Below are positions 1 to 9,804 of a stretch of 64,000 nt of DNA, one piece after another. A program made the translations under genes and the position numbers. Source of the DNA: an uncultured Clostridium sp. GTDB lineage: Bacteria > Bacillota > Clostridia > TANB77 > CAG-508. The notes below the pieces were generated by a model, which was given only the letters and a program-made list of their open reading frames with translations, had not been told where the DNA came from and did not search any database. Each line of letters opens with the position of its first letter. The first letter of the stretch is position 1. The DNA lies in assembly GCA_900553985.1 (NCBI GenBank), contig USFW01000007.1:1-64000 (forward strand). Reading direction: 5' to 3'.

Positions 1-219
1 CGGTACTTGAAGTATGAAAGGGTCTGAGTGAGAGAGGCTCATTAGGAAGCCTTACTAATTCTTTCTGAATGAAATAAGTAGTCAAAAGCCAAAAAAATCA
101 TAATTATCAACTATTTCTAGCGGATGCTTTGTAAAAAACTTTCTTATAACATTAGTATTGTAAATATTATTAAAAATATGATATACTTAGGGCAATTAAA
201 AATAAGGATAGTGATATTA

Positions 220-2757
220 TTGTTTAAGAATAAAAATAAAGAAGATGAAGTTCCTAAGGCTATAAAGAAATTAAGAAAAGAAAATAAGCAAAAGGAAAAA
301 CAAGAATCTAAAAAGAAAGGCAAAAAAGTAAAAAGAACTACTAAAACAAATAAAAAGAACAAAGCAAATAAAAAAATCAAAAAAATTATTATAATAATAG
401 TAATAGTTTTAATATTACTATTAGGAATTTTTTTAGGAGTTTCATCACATAATTGGAAACAAATAACACAAGAAATGTTTGTAAATGAAACTTCTATTGT
501 AGTCGATTCACAAGGTAAAACAATAGCCAAATTAGGAAGTGAAAGAAAAAAAATCAAAATAAACAATGAAGATATTCCTAAAAACTTAAAAAATGCTTAT
601 GTAGCAATAGAAGATGAAAGATTCTATAAACATCATGGAGTTGATATAAAAAGAACAGCATCAGCAATATTTTCATATATAATTCATGCAGGTTCTTCTT
701 CATACGGTGGTAGTACAATAACTCAACAGCTAGTAAAAAATATTACAGGAGATAATACAGATTCAGTATTTAGAAAAGTTAAGGAATGGTGGAAAGCATA
801 TCAACTAGAATGGTATTTTTCAAAAGATGAAATATTAGGTACATACTTGAATGTTATTTATGTTGGACCTAATATATATGGAGTAGAAGCAGGAGCAAAA
901 TATTATTTTAATAAAAGTGCACAACAATTATCGTTAGCAGAATGTGCCTTTTTAGCAGGTATAAACAACTCTCCAAATTCCTATAATCCTTTTGGAGAAA
1001 AAGATAATAAAGAAAAAATTTCCAAAAGAACAAAAATAGTTTTAGGAAAGATGAAGGAATTAGAATATATAAATGAAGAAGAATATAATAGTGCTATTTC
1101 TGAGGTCGAAAAAGGGTTAAGATTTAAAAAAGGAAATATAGAATCAGATGATTCTGTTTATTCTTATCATACAGATGCTTTAGTAACAGAAGTCATATCA
1201 GATATTTCAAAAAAGAAAAACATAAATAAAACATTTGCTACAAATTATTTATACATGGCAGGACTAACAATAAATAGTACACAAAATGATAATATTCAAA
1301 AGCAAACTGAAAAAGAATTTCAAAAATCAAAATATAGTATCGCATCAAAACAAGGAGGGGACCCATCTCAAGCTGCAATGGTTATAATAGACCATAAAAC
1401 AGGACAAGTATTAGCTTGTGTAGGAGGTTTAGGAGAAAAAACAACTGCAAGAGGACTAAATAGAGCCACACAAAGTATAAGACAAACAGGTTCTGCAATA
1501 AAGCCATTAGCTGTTTTAGCACCAGGAATTGATAAAAAACTCTTCACAGGAGCTACTATATACCCAGATGTAGAAAAGACTTTCCAAGGAGGATATGAAC
1601 CTAAAAATTATGCAAGTTATTTAGGAGAAATAACAGTAAGAAGAGCATTAGAATCATCACAAAATATACCTTTTGTTGAAATGATGGAAGAAATAAAGCC
1701 TAAAAAATCAATTAAATATCTTAAGAAAATGGGAATAACAACTCTTACAGAAAAAGATGAAACTTTATCACTGTCATTAGGAGGATTAGATAAAGGAATA
1801 AGTCCTTTAGAGATGGCAGGTGCCTATGCTACTATTGCAAATGATGGGGTATATATAGAACCGACATTTTATTCAAGTATAACTAATTCAACTGGTGAAG
1901 TTGTTATAAAAGCAAAGCCTAAGAAGAAAAGGGTAATATCTGAACAAGTTTCATACATATTAAAAGAAATTTTAATCCAGCCAGTAAAAGGCTCTAATGG
2001 TACAGCAAGATATTGTGCAATTCCAGGAATAGATGTTGCAGCAAAAACAGGTACAACAGATGACAATTTTGACAGATGGTTATGTGGTTTCACTCCATAT
2101 TATACAGCAGTAACATGGTTTGGATATGACCAAAATGAAACAATATTCTTTAATAAACAGAATCCAGCAGGAATTATTTGGTCAAATGTTATGAAGAATA
2201 TACATGGTGGATTAGAAAAAGCCGAATTTAAGAAACCTAATTGGATTGAAAGTAAAACGATTTGTGCAGAAAGTGGAAAAATTGCAAATAGTGGATGTAA
2301 AGAAACATATACAGAATATTTCTTATTAGGAACATCTCCTAAAGAATGTGATAAGCATAAAGGAACAACTATAAAAGAAAATTCAACTACAAATTCTAAC
2401 ACTAATAATAAAGTGCAAAATGAAGGTATTTTTGATGATGATATTTATGAAGAAAAAGATGCTTTTGATATTAATAGAAATGAAAATAAGACTAACAATC
2501 AAAGCAATAGTAATCAGACAAACAATAATGTAGAAAATTCAACTAAACCAAACAATAACAATCAGAACAAAAATAATACATCTTCTGGAAAACAAAATAC
2601 AACAAACACAACGAATAAACAAAATACGGTAAATAATACTTCTAATAGTAGCAATAAAGTAAATACAAGTAATACTAATAAACAGAATACAGCTACAAAT
2701 ACAAACAGTACCAATACTAGTGCAAATATACTAAATAATAACAAAATAACAAATTAG
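220..2757 (+). CDS. Class A penicillin-binding protein (PBP1A family), bifunctional peptidoglycan synthase
   Basis: Polymerises lipid II into glycan strands and cross-links the stem peptides on the outer face of the membrane. I prefer the TTG at 220 (preceded by TAAGGA at 203-208); an in-frame ATG at 124 would add a poorly justified hydrophobic stretch. From the TTG: a Lys-rich cytoplasmic tail (1-55), one membrane anchor (about 56-76), then a GT51 transglycosylase domain with EDERFYKHHG and GGSTITQQLVKN. The transpeptidase domain has SAIK near 425, SQN near 480 and KTGTT near 609. The last 100 or so residues are an Asn/Thr-rich low-complexity tail, probably a wall-spanning spacer. It precedes the polysaccharide genes but is separated from them by 85 bases, so co-regulation is only possible. 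Family assignment is firm. Confidence 0.95.
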   Translation: MFKNKNKEDEVPKAIKKLRKENKQKEKQESKKKGKKVKRTTKTNKKNKANKKIKKIIIIIVIVLILLLGIFLGVSSHNWKQITQEMFVNETSIVVDSQGKTIAKLGSERKKIKINNEDIPKNLKNAYVAIEDERFYKHHGVDIKRTASAIFSYIIHAGSSSYGGSTITQQLVKNITGDNTDSVFRKVKEWWKAYQLEWYFSKDEILGTYLNVIYVGPNIYGVEAGAKYYFNKSAQQLSLAECAFLAGINNSPNSYNPFGEKDNKEKISKRTKIVLGKMKELEYINEEEYNSAISEVEKGLRFKKGNIESDDSVYSYHTDALVTEVISDISKKKNINKTFATNYLYMAGLTINSTQNDNIQKQTEKEFQKSKYSIASKQGGDPSQAAMVIIDHKTGQVLACVGGLGEKTTARGLNRATQSIRQTGSAIKPLAVLAPGIDKKLFTGATIYPDVEKTFQGGYEPKNYASYLGEITVRRALESSQNIPFVEMMEEIKPKKSIKYLKKMGITTLTEKDETLSLSLGGLDKGISPLEMAGAYATIANDGVYIEPTFYSSITNSTGEVVIKAKPKKKRVISEQVSYILKEILIQPVKGSNGTARYCAIPGIDVAAKTGTTDDNFDRWLCGFTPYYTAVTWFGYDQNETIFFNKQNPAGIIWSNVMKNIHGGLEKAEFKKPNWIESKTICAESGKIANSGCKETYTEYFLLGTSPKECDKHKGTTIKENSTTNSNTNNKVQNEGIFDDDIYEEKDAFDINRNENKTNNQSNSNQTNNNVENSTKPNNNNQNKNNTSSGKQNTTNTTNKQNTVNNTSNSSNKVNTSNTNKQNTATNTNSTNTSANILNNNKITN

Positions 2758-2842
2758 ATTGATATTATTTAATACTAAAAGATAGAAATTATAGTTGTAT
2801 CAACTAAAAATTATAAACATATAAGTACGAGGAGAAAAAGAA

Positions 2843-3931
2843 ATGAAGAAAATATTATTCTCAGCATATAACCTTGATTTAGGAGGAATAGAAAAAGCAT
2901 TATTATATCTTATAAATTATTTAGAAAATAAAGGTTATAATATAACTTTAATATTAGAAAAAAAAGAAGGAGTATTTTTAGATAATATTTCTAAAAATGT
3001 TAAAGTTATAGAATACAAAGTTAATAACAATAAAAACATATTAATAAGAAAGATAAAAAACATGTTTAATCAGATCAAATTTTACTTGAAATATAAAAAT
3101 AAATTTGATTTTTCAGCTAGTTTCGCTACATATTCTATTCCAGGAAGTTATATTGCAAGAGTAGCTTCTAAAAATAATGCTCTATGGGGACATGCTGATT
3201 ATTATTCACTATTTAATGGAAATATAGAAGAAATGAAGGTATTTTTTGAGGAAAGAAAATATAATAAGTTTAAGCATATAGTCTTTGTTTCAGAAGAGGG
3301 AAAAGAAAGCTTTATAAAAGTATTTCCAGAAACTAAAAATAAGGTAATGGTATGCAACAATTTAATAAATGCTAAAACTATTTTAGAAAAATCAAAAGAA
3401 GAGGTAAAAGATTTAGAAAGAGAAAATATAGTAACCTTTCTTAATGTAGGTAGACATGATGAAAAACAAAAAAAATTATCTAGAATAGTAGAAGCAGCTA
3501 AAAGACTCAAGGAAGAAAATAAGAATTTTAGAGTCATATGTATAGGAGAAGGAGAAGATACAAATTTTTATAAAAACATAGTAGAAAAATATAACTTAAA
3601 AAATGAAATAATATTTTTAGGAAAAAAAGAAAATCCATATCCATATTTTAATTTAAGTGATTATATAATATTATCTTCAGATTATGAAGGATTTCCAGTA
3701 GTATATTTAGAAAGTTTTATTTTAAACAAACCAATTATTACTACAAAAGTATCTGACTATAAGCAAGTTGAAGGTAGAGGAATATTAACTGAAAAGACAG
3801 TAGAAAGTACATATAAAGCAATGAAAGAAGTTATTGAAAATGGATATGAAATAAAAAATCAATTTGATTATAATAAATATAATGAAGAAATTTCTAAAAA
3901 AATAGAAGATATTATAAATGAAAGAGAGTAA
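2843..3931 (+). CDS. Glycosyltransferase family 4 (GT-B fold)
   Basis: Probable sugar transferase of a surface-polysaccharide pathway. The N-terminal half has the GT4 glycine-rich start (LDLGGIEKAL), and the C-terminal GT1 domain has NVGRHDEKQK, a GEGED turn, and the donor-binding segment ending in EGFPVVYLE (the E-x7-E pattern of retaining GT4 enzymes). It has the usual length for the family (362 residues), with a GAGGAG ribosome site about ten bases before the ATG. The segment FLGKKENPYPY recurs almost exactly in the GT4 gene at 7518, so the two are paralogues in one locus. The donor and acceptor sugars cannot be told from sequence. It overlaps the next gene by 14 bases if that gene starts at 3918. 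Confidence 0.9.
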   Translation: MKKILFSAYNLDLGGIEKALLYLINYLENKGYNITLILEKKEGVFLDNISKNVKVIEYKVNNNKNILIRKIKNMFNQIKFYLKYKNKFDFSASFATYSIPGSYIARVASKNNALWGHADYYSLFNGNIEEMKVFFEERKYNKFKHIVFVSEEGKESFIKVFPETKNKVMVCNNLINAKTILEKSKEEVKDLERENIVTFLNVGRHDEKQKKLSRIVEAAKRLKEENKNFRVICIGEGEDTNFYKNIVEKYNLKNEIIFLGKKENPYPYFNLSDYIILSSDYEGFPVVYLESFILNKPIITTKVSDYKQVEGRGILTEKTVESTYKAMKEVIENGYEIKNQFDYNKYNEEISKKIEDIINERE

Positions 3932-4892
3932 TAAGAATATGAAAAAACTAAGCATAATAGTTCCAGTATATAATACAGAAAAGCACTTAAAAAAATGTTT
4001 TGATAGTATTATAAATCAAAATAACTCAGAAATAGAAGTAGTTGTTGTAAATGATGGAAGCACTGATAATTCAGAAGCTATAATAAAGGAATATACAAGT
4101 AAATATAAGGATTTATTTACATACTATAAAAAAGATAATACTGGAGTAGCTGATACAAGAAATTTTGGAGTAGAAAAGGCAACAGGAGAATACATTATGT
4201 TTCTTGATTCAGATGATTATATAGACAAAAAGCTATATGTTAACATAAAGAAATATATTGATGAAAAAATTGAACTTATAAAATATAAAATGCAAAGAAT
4301 AGATGAAAATGACAAGATTTTAGAAATTGTATCAGGAGCTACATTTGATGAAGTTACAGGAGAAGAAGGATTTAATAGACTTTATGGAACAGATGTATTA
4401 TTAGATTCACCTTGTGTTTATATAATAAAAAGAGATATCTTTACAAGAAATAACTTAAAATTTAAAGTTGGAACTGAACATGAAGACTTTGGGCTAATAC
4501 CATTTATTATTGTTCTTGCAAAATCTATGGTATCTACTAATTTTTATGGATATTATTATGTTCAAAGTCAAGGAAGTTTAATGCGTAATGAAAATTATCA
4601 AAAAACAATTAAAAGAGTATATGATGCATTGGGACATTACGATAATGCAAAAGAATATTCTCAGAAAATTAATATTTCGAAATTAACACATGATAATATT
4701 ATGATTTATTATACAAATGCTGTAATATTAAAAGCTAGGGATTTAAAAGAAGAGGAAAGAAAAAAATACTTAGAGGAATTAAAGAATAGAAAAGTATATA
4801 AAAATATAAAAGCAAGGAATTTAAAACAAATGATTAAAAAAATATTGTTAATAATAGATATAAACTTGTATTTAAAATTATATGAGAAATAA
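3918..4892 (+). CDS. Glycosyltransferase family 2 (GT-A fold)
   Basis: Inverting GT-A sugar transferase for surface-glycan assembly. The family core is clear: SIIVPVYNTE at the start, VVNDGSTDNS for nucleotide binding and FLDSDDYID containing the metal-binding DxD. The C-terminal third is diverged and Lys/Asn-rich. An internal ATG at 3939 gives the typical GT2 start MKKLSIIVPVYN and would remove the overlap with the gene before it; 3918 is kept as the outer limit. Its neighbours are other glycosyltransferases in the same direction. Specificity is unknown. Confidence 0.88.
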   Translation: MKESNKNMKKLSIIVPVYNTEKHLKKCFDSIINQNNSEIEVVVVNDGSTDNSEAIIKEYTSKYKDLFTYYKKDNTGVADTRNFGVEKATGEYIMFLDSDDYIDKKLYVNIKKYIDEKIELIKYKMQRIDENDKILEIVSGATFDEVTGEEGFNRLYGTDVLLDSPCVYIIKRDIFTRNNLKFKVGTEHEDFGLIPFIIVLAKSMVSTNFYGYYYVQSQGSLMRNENYQKTIKRVYDALGHYDNAKEYSQKINISKLTHDNIMIYYTNAVILKARDLKEEERKKYLEELKNRKVYKNIKARNLKQMIKKILLIIDINLYLKLYEK

Positions 4893-4895
4893 GAA

Positions 4896-4966
4896 CTAGT
4901 ATAAAATATATAAAAAAGAAATGAAAACACAAGTTTGGTTTTGCTTATTTGAAAATTTTATACTAG
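4896..4966 (+). terminator. Nested hairpin after the first GT2 gene, possible terminator
   Basis: CTAGTATAAAAT at 4896-4907 is matched perfectly by ATTTTATACTAG at 4955-4966. The enclosed loop has its own GAAAAC/GTTTTG pairing. It lies directly behind a stop codon but is not followed by a strong T run, so it may reduce rather than stop transcription. A second weaker hairpin (AAGTTGATTTTT with AAAAATTAACTT) follows at about 4977-5008. Confidence 0.4.
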
Positions 4967-5049
4967 ATTAAAAGAGAAGTTGATTTTTATATATAACAAA
5001 AATTAACTTTATAATACTAAGTTTATATAAAAAAATAGAAGAAAGGGAT

Positions 5050-5089
5050 TAATCAATTAAATAGATTAAAATTTCTATATAATTGATTA
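5050..5089 (+). promoter_or_regulatory. Hairpin directly before the GT2 start codon
   Basis: TAATCAATTA (5050-5059) and TAATTGATTA (5080-5089) are perfect inverted copies, 10 bases before the ATG at 5100. The only purine-rich ribosome-site-like block, GAAAGGG at 5041-5047, lies just upstream of the hairpin; between hairpin and ATG only CGAGAAAA is seen. Folding would bring GAAAGGG closer to the start codon. A regulatory role is inference. Confidence 0.35.
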
Positions 5090-5099
5090 TACGAGAAAA

Positions 5100-6086
5100 A
5101 TGAAAAAAGTAAGTGTAATAGTACCTTTTTATAATGTAGAAAAATATATAGATAGATGTTTAAATTCATTAGTAAATCAAACATTAGAAGATATAGAAAT
5201 AATTATAGTTAATGATGGAAGCAAAGATAATTCAGAAACTATTGCTAAGGAATATGCAAGTAAATATAAAAATAAAATAATTTATCTTAAAAAAGAAAAT
5301 GGAGGATTATCAGATGCAAGAAATTATGCAATACCATATACAACAGGAGAATATATAGCTTTTTTAGATTCTGATGATTATGTTGAAATTGATATGTATG
5401 AACAAATGTATGAAAAGGCAAAAAAAGAAAATGCAGATATAGTAGAATGTAATTTTCTATGGGAATATCCTAATGAAACAATAGAAAGTGAAGGCAGAAC
5501 TTATAAAGATAAACATGATATTTTATTAAATGCAAGAGTAGTAGCTTGGAATAAACTAATAAAAAAAGAATTAATAGAAAAAACAAAAGTCAAATTCCCA
5601 TATGGACTTAGATATGAAGATGTAGAGTTTTTCTATAAATTGATACCATATATTAATAAGTTAGACATAGTAAATAAACCTTTTGTCCATTATGTCCAAA
5701 GAGATAATTCTATTTCAAATTCTCAAAATTCTAGAACTAAAGAAATTATAGATATTTTAGATAATGTAATAAATTACTATAAAGAAAATGCAATATATGA
5801 AGAATATAGAAATGAATTAGAATACAATTATGCAAGATATCTATTATGTAGTTCATTCCTTAGAATGGTAATGATAGAGAACAAAAAAGAAAGAAAAGAA
5901 ATTTTAAAATATTCTTGGAATAAATTAAACGATACTTTTCCTAATTGGAAGAAGAATAAATACATAAAAAATAAGAATTTAAAAAACAAATATATGTTAA
6001 GTGTTAATAATATAACAATTAAAATTTATGAAAAAATAGGAAAACTTTCTTGTATAAGAAAAATGTTGCAAAGAAAGTTTGCTTAA
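5100..6086 (+). CDS. Glycosyltransferase family 2 (GT-A fold)
   Basis: GT-A family sugar transferase, 328 residues. It begins with the canonical MKKVSVIVPFYNVEKYID, followed by VNDGSKDNS, the acceptor-side NGGLSDARN and the metal-binding LDSDDYVEID. This is the arrangement of EpsH/CpsI-like enzymes that add sugars to lipid-linked repeat units. A basic, aromatic C-terminal helix follows. No good Shine-Dalgarno lies in the last 10 bases before the ATG (see the hairpin entry). It is followed after 22 bases by the membrane polymerase gene, so the two are probably co-transcribed. Sugar specificity is not predictable. Confidence 0.9.
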   Translation: MKKVSVIVPFYNVEKYIDRCLNSLVNQTLEDIEIIIVNDGSKDNSETIAKEYASKYKNKIIYLKKENGGLSDARNYAIPYTTGEYIAFLDSDDYVEIDMYEQMYEKAKKENADIVECNFLWEYPNETIESEGRTYKDKHDILLNARVVAWNKLIKKELIEKTKVKFPYGLRYEDVEFFYKLIPYINKLDIVNKPFVHYVQRDNSISNSQNSRTKEIIDILDNVINYYKENAIYEEYRNELEYNYARYLLCSSFLRMVMIENKKERKEILKYSWNKLNDTFPNWKKNKYIKNKNLKNKYMLSVNNITIKIYEKIGKLSCIRKMLQRKFA

Positions 6087-6108
6087 AAAATAGAAAAATG
6101 GAGAAGAA

Positions 6109-7521
6109 ATGAAAAAAGTAAAAGAAAAATTAAACATTGAAAATTTATTAACAGTATTTATAATTTTATGTCCAATTTTAGATATAGCTAGTTTTATATT
6201 TAGAAATATATTTAATACAAAAATATCACCTTCTACAATAATAAGACCTATACTTCCAATAATTGCGTTTATATATTATTTCATAAAAGCTGATAAAAAA
6301 TATAAATTAAAACTGTTTGGTATATCTGCAATTTATGGAATATATGCAATAATACATTTGATTTTATTTACAACAGTCAAGAGTGAATGCAGTTATAGCA
6401 ATATATCACATGAATTACAATATTTAGTTAATTATACTTTTATGATTATAATTTTGTATGTATTCATCAAAACATTTAAAGAAAAACTATCTACGGAAAA
6501 ATTAGAAAAAGCAACAGTTATATCTGTGGGAATATATTTGTTATCAATTATACTTTCCATAATTACTAATACAATGTCAAGTACATATATAGAAGGAATG
6601 GGTATAAAAGGATGGTTTGAATCAGGAAATAGTATTAGTGCAACACTAATTTTATCTATGTATATATTGTTAATGAATAAAAATAAAAAATATAAAAAAA
6701 TAATAATTGCAGAACTAATACTGATGGGCATATTTTTAACAATGTTAATAGGAACAAGAGTAGGTTTATACGGATTTATATTAACTATTGGAATTTTCGT
6801 TTTAGTTAAAAGTAATATTTTTAATATAAATAAAATAAACAAAAAGATTGTAATTGCAGGAGGAGCATTACTAGCATTAATAATTTTAATAATATGTTTA
6901 GTTGGGTCAAATACATTTACTAGAAGACAACATTTAAAGGACATAGAAGCAAATATTGTAGACAGTTCTAATAACGAAGAAGCACATTTAACAGGAAGCT
7001 TAATAGAAATTAAAGATAAAATAGATAATAAACAAATTGATGAAAAATATATGAATAAAGTACAGCAAAAATCAGTTTTAGAATTATATGATATTGCAAA
7101 TAAGTTACAAATTAGTAACAATGACCAAAGAATGCAACAATTATTATATAATGCTATATTAGTAAAAAATCAAGCAAATCCATTATTAATTTTATTTGGA
7201 AATGGTTATATGAATCAATTTAGAGAATTAGTATTAGAAATGGATATACCAGCATTTTTATTTAACTTTGGTATAATAGGGCTATTTTTATATTTTGTCC
7301 CATTTCTATCAATATTTATATATGCTCTATATTGGGCTATAAAAAGATATAAAATCATTGATGAACAATATATCATGTACTTATTAGGATTAGGCCTATC
7401 ATTTGCATTATCAGTATTTTCTGGATATGTATTTTTCAATATGTCAACTGATAGTATAATCATTGTTATTTGTGTATTATTATTAAATAAAGTAGAAGAG
7501 GTAAAGAAGGAAGAAATATGA
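6109..7521 (+). CDS. Multi-pass O-antigen ligase/polymerase-like membrane protein (Wzy/WaaL type)
   Basis: Probably polymerises or ligates the repeat units made by the neighbouring glycosyltransferases at the outer face of the membrane. The 470 residues contain about ten to twelve hydrophobic helices and one large hydrophilic loop (about 270-345), the topology of the Wzy_C/O-antigen ligase superfamily. The conserved residues of this family are few, so the call rests on topology plus gene context (GT2 before it, GT4 after it). The stop overlaps the next ATG as ATGA (7518-7521), which implies translational coupling. A different multi-pass export protein cannot be excluded. Confidence 0.75.
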   Translation: MKKVKEKLNIENLLTVFIILCPILDIASFIFRNIFNTKISPSTIIRPILPIIAFIYYFIKADKKYKLKLFGISAIYGIYAIIHLILFTTVKSECSYSNISHELQYLVNYTFMIIILYVFIKTFKEKLSTEKLEKATVISVGIYLLSIILSIITNTMSSTYIEGMGIKGWFESGNSISATLILSMYILLMNKNKKYKKIIIAELILMGIFLTMLIGTRVGLYGFILTIGIFVLVKSNIFNINKINKKIVIAGGALLALIILIICLVGSNTFTRRQHLKDIEANIVDSSNNEEAHLTGSLIEIKDKIDNKQIDEKYMNKVQQKSVLELYDIANKLQISNNDQRMQQLLYNAILVKNQANPLLILFGNGYMNQFRELVLEMDIPAFLFNFGIIGLFLYFVPFLSIFIYALYWAIKRYKIIDEQYIMYLLGLGLSFALSVFSGYVFFNMSTDSIIIVICVLLLNKVEEVKKEEI

Positions 7522-8648
7522 AAAAAATAATATTTGGTATAACAAGTCTTACATTGGGTGGAGCTGAAAAAGTTTTAGTAGATTTAGCAAATAAGTTAAG
7601 TGAAAATTACGATATTACAATCCTTACAATATATGCTAAAGGAGAATTTGAAAAGAAACTAAATAGTAATGTCAAATTAAAAACAATATTTGATTTTCAG
7701 TTTAATGAAGTAAGCAATTTAAAGAAAAAGATAACTGCTTTAAAGATATTATTTTTCAAGAAATATTACTATAAAAAATATATTAAAAGAGATTATGACA
7801 TAGAAATAGCTTTTTTAGAAGGTCCTATCACTAGATTATTTAGTGTTAAAAACAAAAACACTAGAAAGATAGCATGGATACACAATGATATTTCAAAAGT
7901 TTATGGTAAAGGATTTAAAGCAAAATTAAAAATGGCTATTGATAAAAAAATATATGAAAAATATAGAACATTAATATTTGTAAGTAAGGATAATAGAGAT
8001 AAGTTTGTAGAAAAATATAAAGATATACGAGATAGAAATTTACAACCACTACAAAAAAGAGTAATTTATAACTATATAAATCCAAATAAAGTTTTAAAAG
8101 AAGCAGAAGAGGAATTAGAAGATATTTTTGATAATCAAGTTATTAACTTCTTAACAGTAGCAAGATTAGTAGAACAAAAAGCTATTGACAGAGTAATAAA
8201 AGTTCATAAAAGACTAATAGATGAAGGATATAAACATAAATTTTATGTTATAGGTGATGGTCCTGAAAAAGAAAATTTAGAAAAAATGATTAAAGAGAAT
8301 AATGTAAGAGAAACCTTTATATTATTAGGAAAAAAAGAAAATCCATATCCATACATTAAAAATGCAGATATATTCTGTCTTTTGTCAGAATTCGAAGGGT
8401 ATGGCATGGTATTAGAAGAAGCTAAAATTTTATCAAAACCAATAATCATCACAGATACTGCTGCAAGAGAAGCTTTAGTTGGTTACTCTAATTCTAAGAT
8501 AGCTGAAAATACAGAAGAGGGGATATATGTTAAGCTAAAAGAAGTTATAAAAAATAAAGAAATCATTTTTAGCAAAGTTGAGGGCAAAAAGTATAACAAT
8601 GATAAAATAATAAAAAGACTTGTGAAGTTGTTTGAAGAAACGGTATAA
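7518..8648 (+). CDS. Glycosyltransferase family 4
   Basis: GT-B retaining sugar transferase, 376 residues. It starts with the GT4 motif SLTLGGAEKVLVDLA. The C-terminal domain has TVARLVEQKAIDR, the GDGPEKENLE turn, LLGKKENPYPYI and FEGYGMVLEEAK (E-x7-E). It is coupled to the membrane polymerase gene by a 4-base overlap and is paralogous to the GT4 at 2843. It probably acts on the same repeat unit or on linkage sugars. Membership of the family is certain; substrate is not. Confidence 0.9.
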   Translation: MKKIIFGITSLTLGGAEKVLVDLANKLSENYDITILTIYAKGEFEKKLNSNVKLKTIFDFQFNEVSNLKKKITALKILFFKKYYYKKYIKRDYDIEIAFLEGPITRLFSVKNKNTRKIAWIHNDISKVYGKGFKAKLKMAIDKKIYEKYRTLIFVSKDNRDKFVEKYKDIRDRNLQPLQKRVIYNYINPNKVLKEAEEELEDIFDNQVINFLTVARLVEQKAIDRVIKVHKRLIDEGYKHKFYVIGDGPEKENLEKMIKENNVRETFILLGKKENPYPYIKNADIFCLLSEFEGYGMVLEEAKILSKPIIITDTAAREALVGYSNSKIAENTEEGIYVKLKEVIKNKEIIFSKVEGKKYNNDKIIKRLVKLFEETV

Positions 8649-8660
8649 AGGGATTATAAA

Positions 8661-8720
8661 AATGAACGAATTTGCCGAGAGTAATATATTGGATAAAATT
8701 ACAGAAAACATTGACAAGTA
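8661..8720 (+). CDS. Micro-ORF or gene remnant of 19 residues
   Basis: MNEFAESNILDKITENIDK follows the GT4 stop by 12 bases and has a reasonable ribosome site (AAAGGGA) before its ATG. It could be a short peptide or the start of a gene removed when the RhuM-Fic gene entered the locus. Nothing recognisable is encoded in the 109 bases after it. Confidence 0.25.
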
Positions 8721-8829
8721 GATAAATATAGTATAGAATACAAACAATAGTTCCGTGAGATAAATGATGAAAAATAAGTAGTAATAAATGTAATAAGAAC
8801 TAAAATTTATTAAAAAAGGATGTGTTCTT

Positions 8830-9774
8830 ATGAACGAAAAAAAGAATGAAATTATTTTATTTGAAAATCAAGGAGTAAAATTGGAGGTTAATTTAAAAGA
8901 AGAAACTGTATGGCTCACTCAAGCACAAATGGAAGCGTTATTTGATGTGAAACACGCAACGATAAGTGAACATATCAATAATATTTTTAAGGAAGGGGAA
9001 CTTGATAAAAAAACTTCTGTCGGAATTTCCGACAAAAGTACAGGTGGTAGAAAGTCAAAAATATATAATCTAGATGTTATAATATCTGTTGGGTATAGAG
9101 TTAAATCTAAAAATGGTGTAATTTTTAGGCAATGGGCAAATAAAATTCTAAAAGATTATATGTTAAAGGGTTATGCTATAAATCAAAGAAGATTAGAATA
9201 TTTAGAAAAAACAATAAAATTAATTGATATAGCAAATAGAGTCGATAAAAAAATAGAAGGAAATGATGCAAAAGAAATTTTAAGAGTAATAGGAGATTAT
9301 TCAAAAGCTCTCGATTTACTTGATGACTATGACCATAGAACGCTAAAGAAAATAGATGGAAATATAGATGAAAGAAAAATTGAATATAGCGAATGTATAG
9401 AAATTATAAATAAGTTAAAATTTAACGAAGAAAGTACACTATTTGCAGTAGAAAGAGATAAAGGTTTAGAATCAATTATAGGTAATATTTATCAAAGTTT
9501 TGCAGGACAAGATATTTATAAAAGCATTGAAGAAAAAGGAGCAAATTTCTTATATCTAATAGTAAAAAATCATGTATTTGCAGATGGAAACAAAAGAATT
9601 GCAGCAACGTTATTTATATACTTTTTGAACTTTTATGGTATATTATATAAAGATGGAAAACAAACAATAGACAATAATACTTTAACAGCTTTAACATTGT
9701 TAATAGCAGAATCAAATCCAAAAGAAAAAGATGTAATTATAGATTTAGTAATGAACTTTTTGAACAATGATTAA
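8830..9774 (+). CDS. RhuM-like DNA-binding domain fused to Fic/Doc domain
   Basis: The N-terminal 110 or so residues (TVWLTQAQMEALFDV, HINNIFKEGEL, YNLDVIISVGYRV) match the RhuM/virulence-protein family, a Bro-N-like winged-helix module common in mobile elements. The C-terminal half is a Fic/Doc fold with the active-site loop HVFADGNKR at about 248-256. This is the HxFxDGNKR form typical of Doc-like enzymes, which transfer AMP or phosphate to proteins. No separate antitoxin gene flanks it; the N-terminal domain may regulate it. The ribosome site AAGGATG is well placed. It interrupts the glycosyltransferase locus and probably arrived by transfer. The target protein is unknown. Confidence 0.85.
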   Translation: MNEKKNEIILFENQGVKLEVNLKEETVWLTQAQMEALFDVKHATISEHINNIFKEGELDKKTSVGISDKSTGGRKSKIYNLDVIISVGYRVKSKNGVIFRQWANKILKDYMLKGYAINQRRLEYLEKTIKLIDIANRVDKKIEGNDAKEILRVIGDYSKALDLLDDYDHRTLKKIDGNIDERKIEYSECIEIINKLKFNEESTLFAVERDKGLESIIGNIYQSFAGQDIYKSIEEKGANFLYLIVKNHVFADGNKRIAATLFIYFLNFYGILYKDGKQTIDNNTLTALTLLIAESNPKEKDVIIDLVMNFLNND

Positions 9775-9804
9775 AATTATATCATCTTGAAAAATTAAAA
9801 TATA

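Noticed and set aside
124..219. N-terminal extension of the penicillin-binding protein from the ATG at 124
   Set aside because: It adds a second hydrophobic stretch before the Lys-rich tail and has no ribosome site; the TTG at 220 is better placed.
144..566. 140-codon minus-strand frame opposite the penicillin-binding protein gene
   Set aside because: Antisense of a Lys-rich coding region, hence the artificial Phe/Leu/Ile-rich translation.
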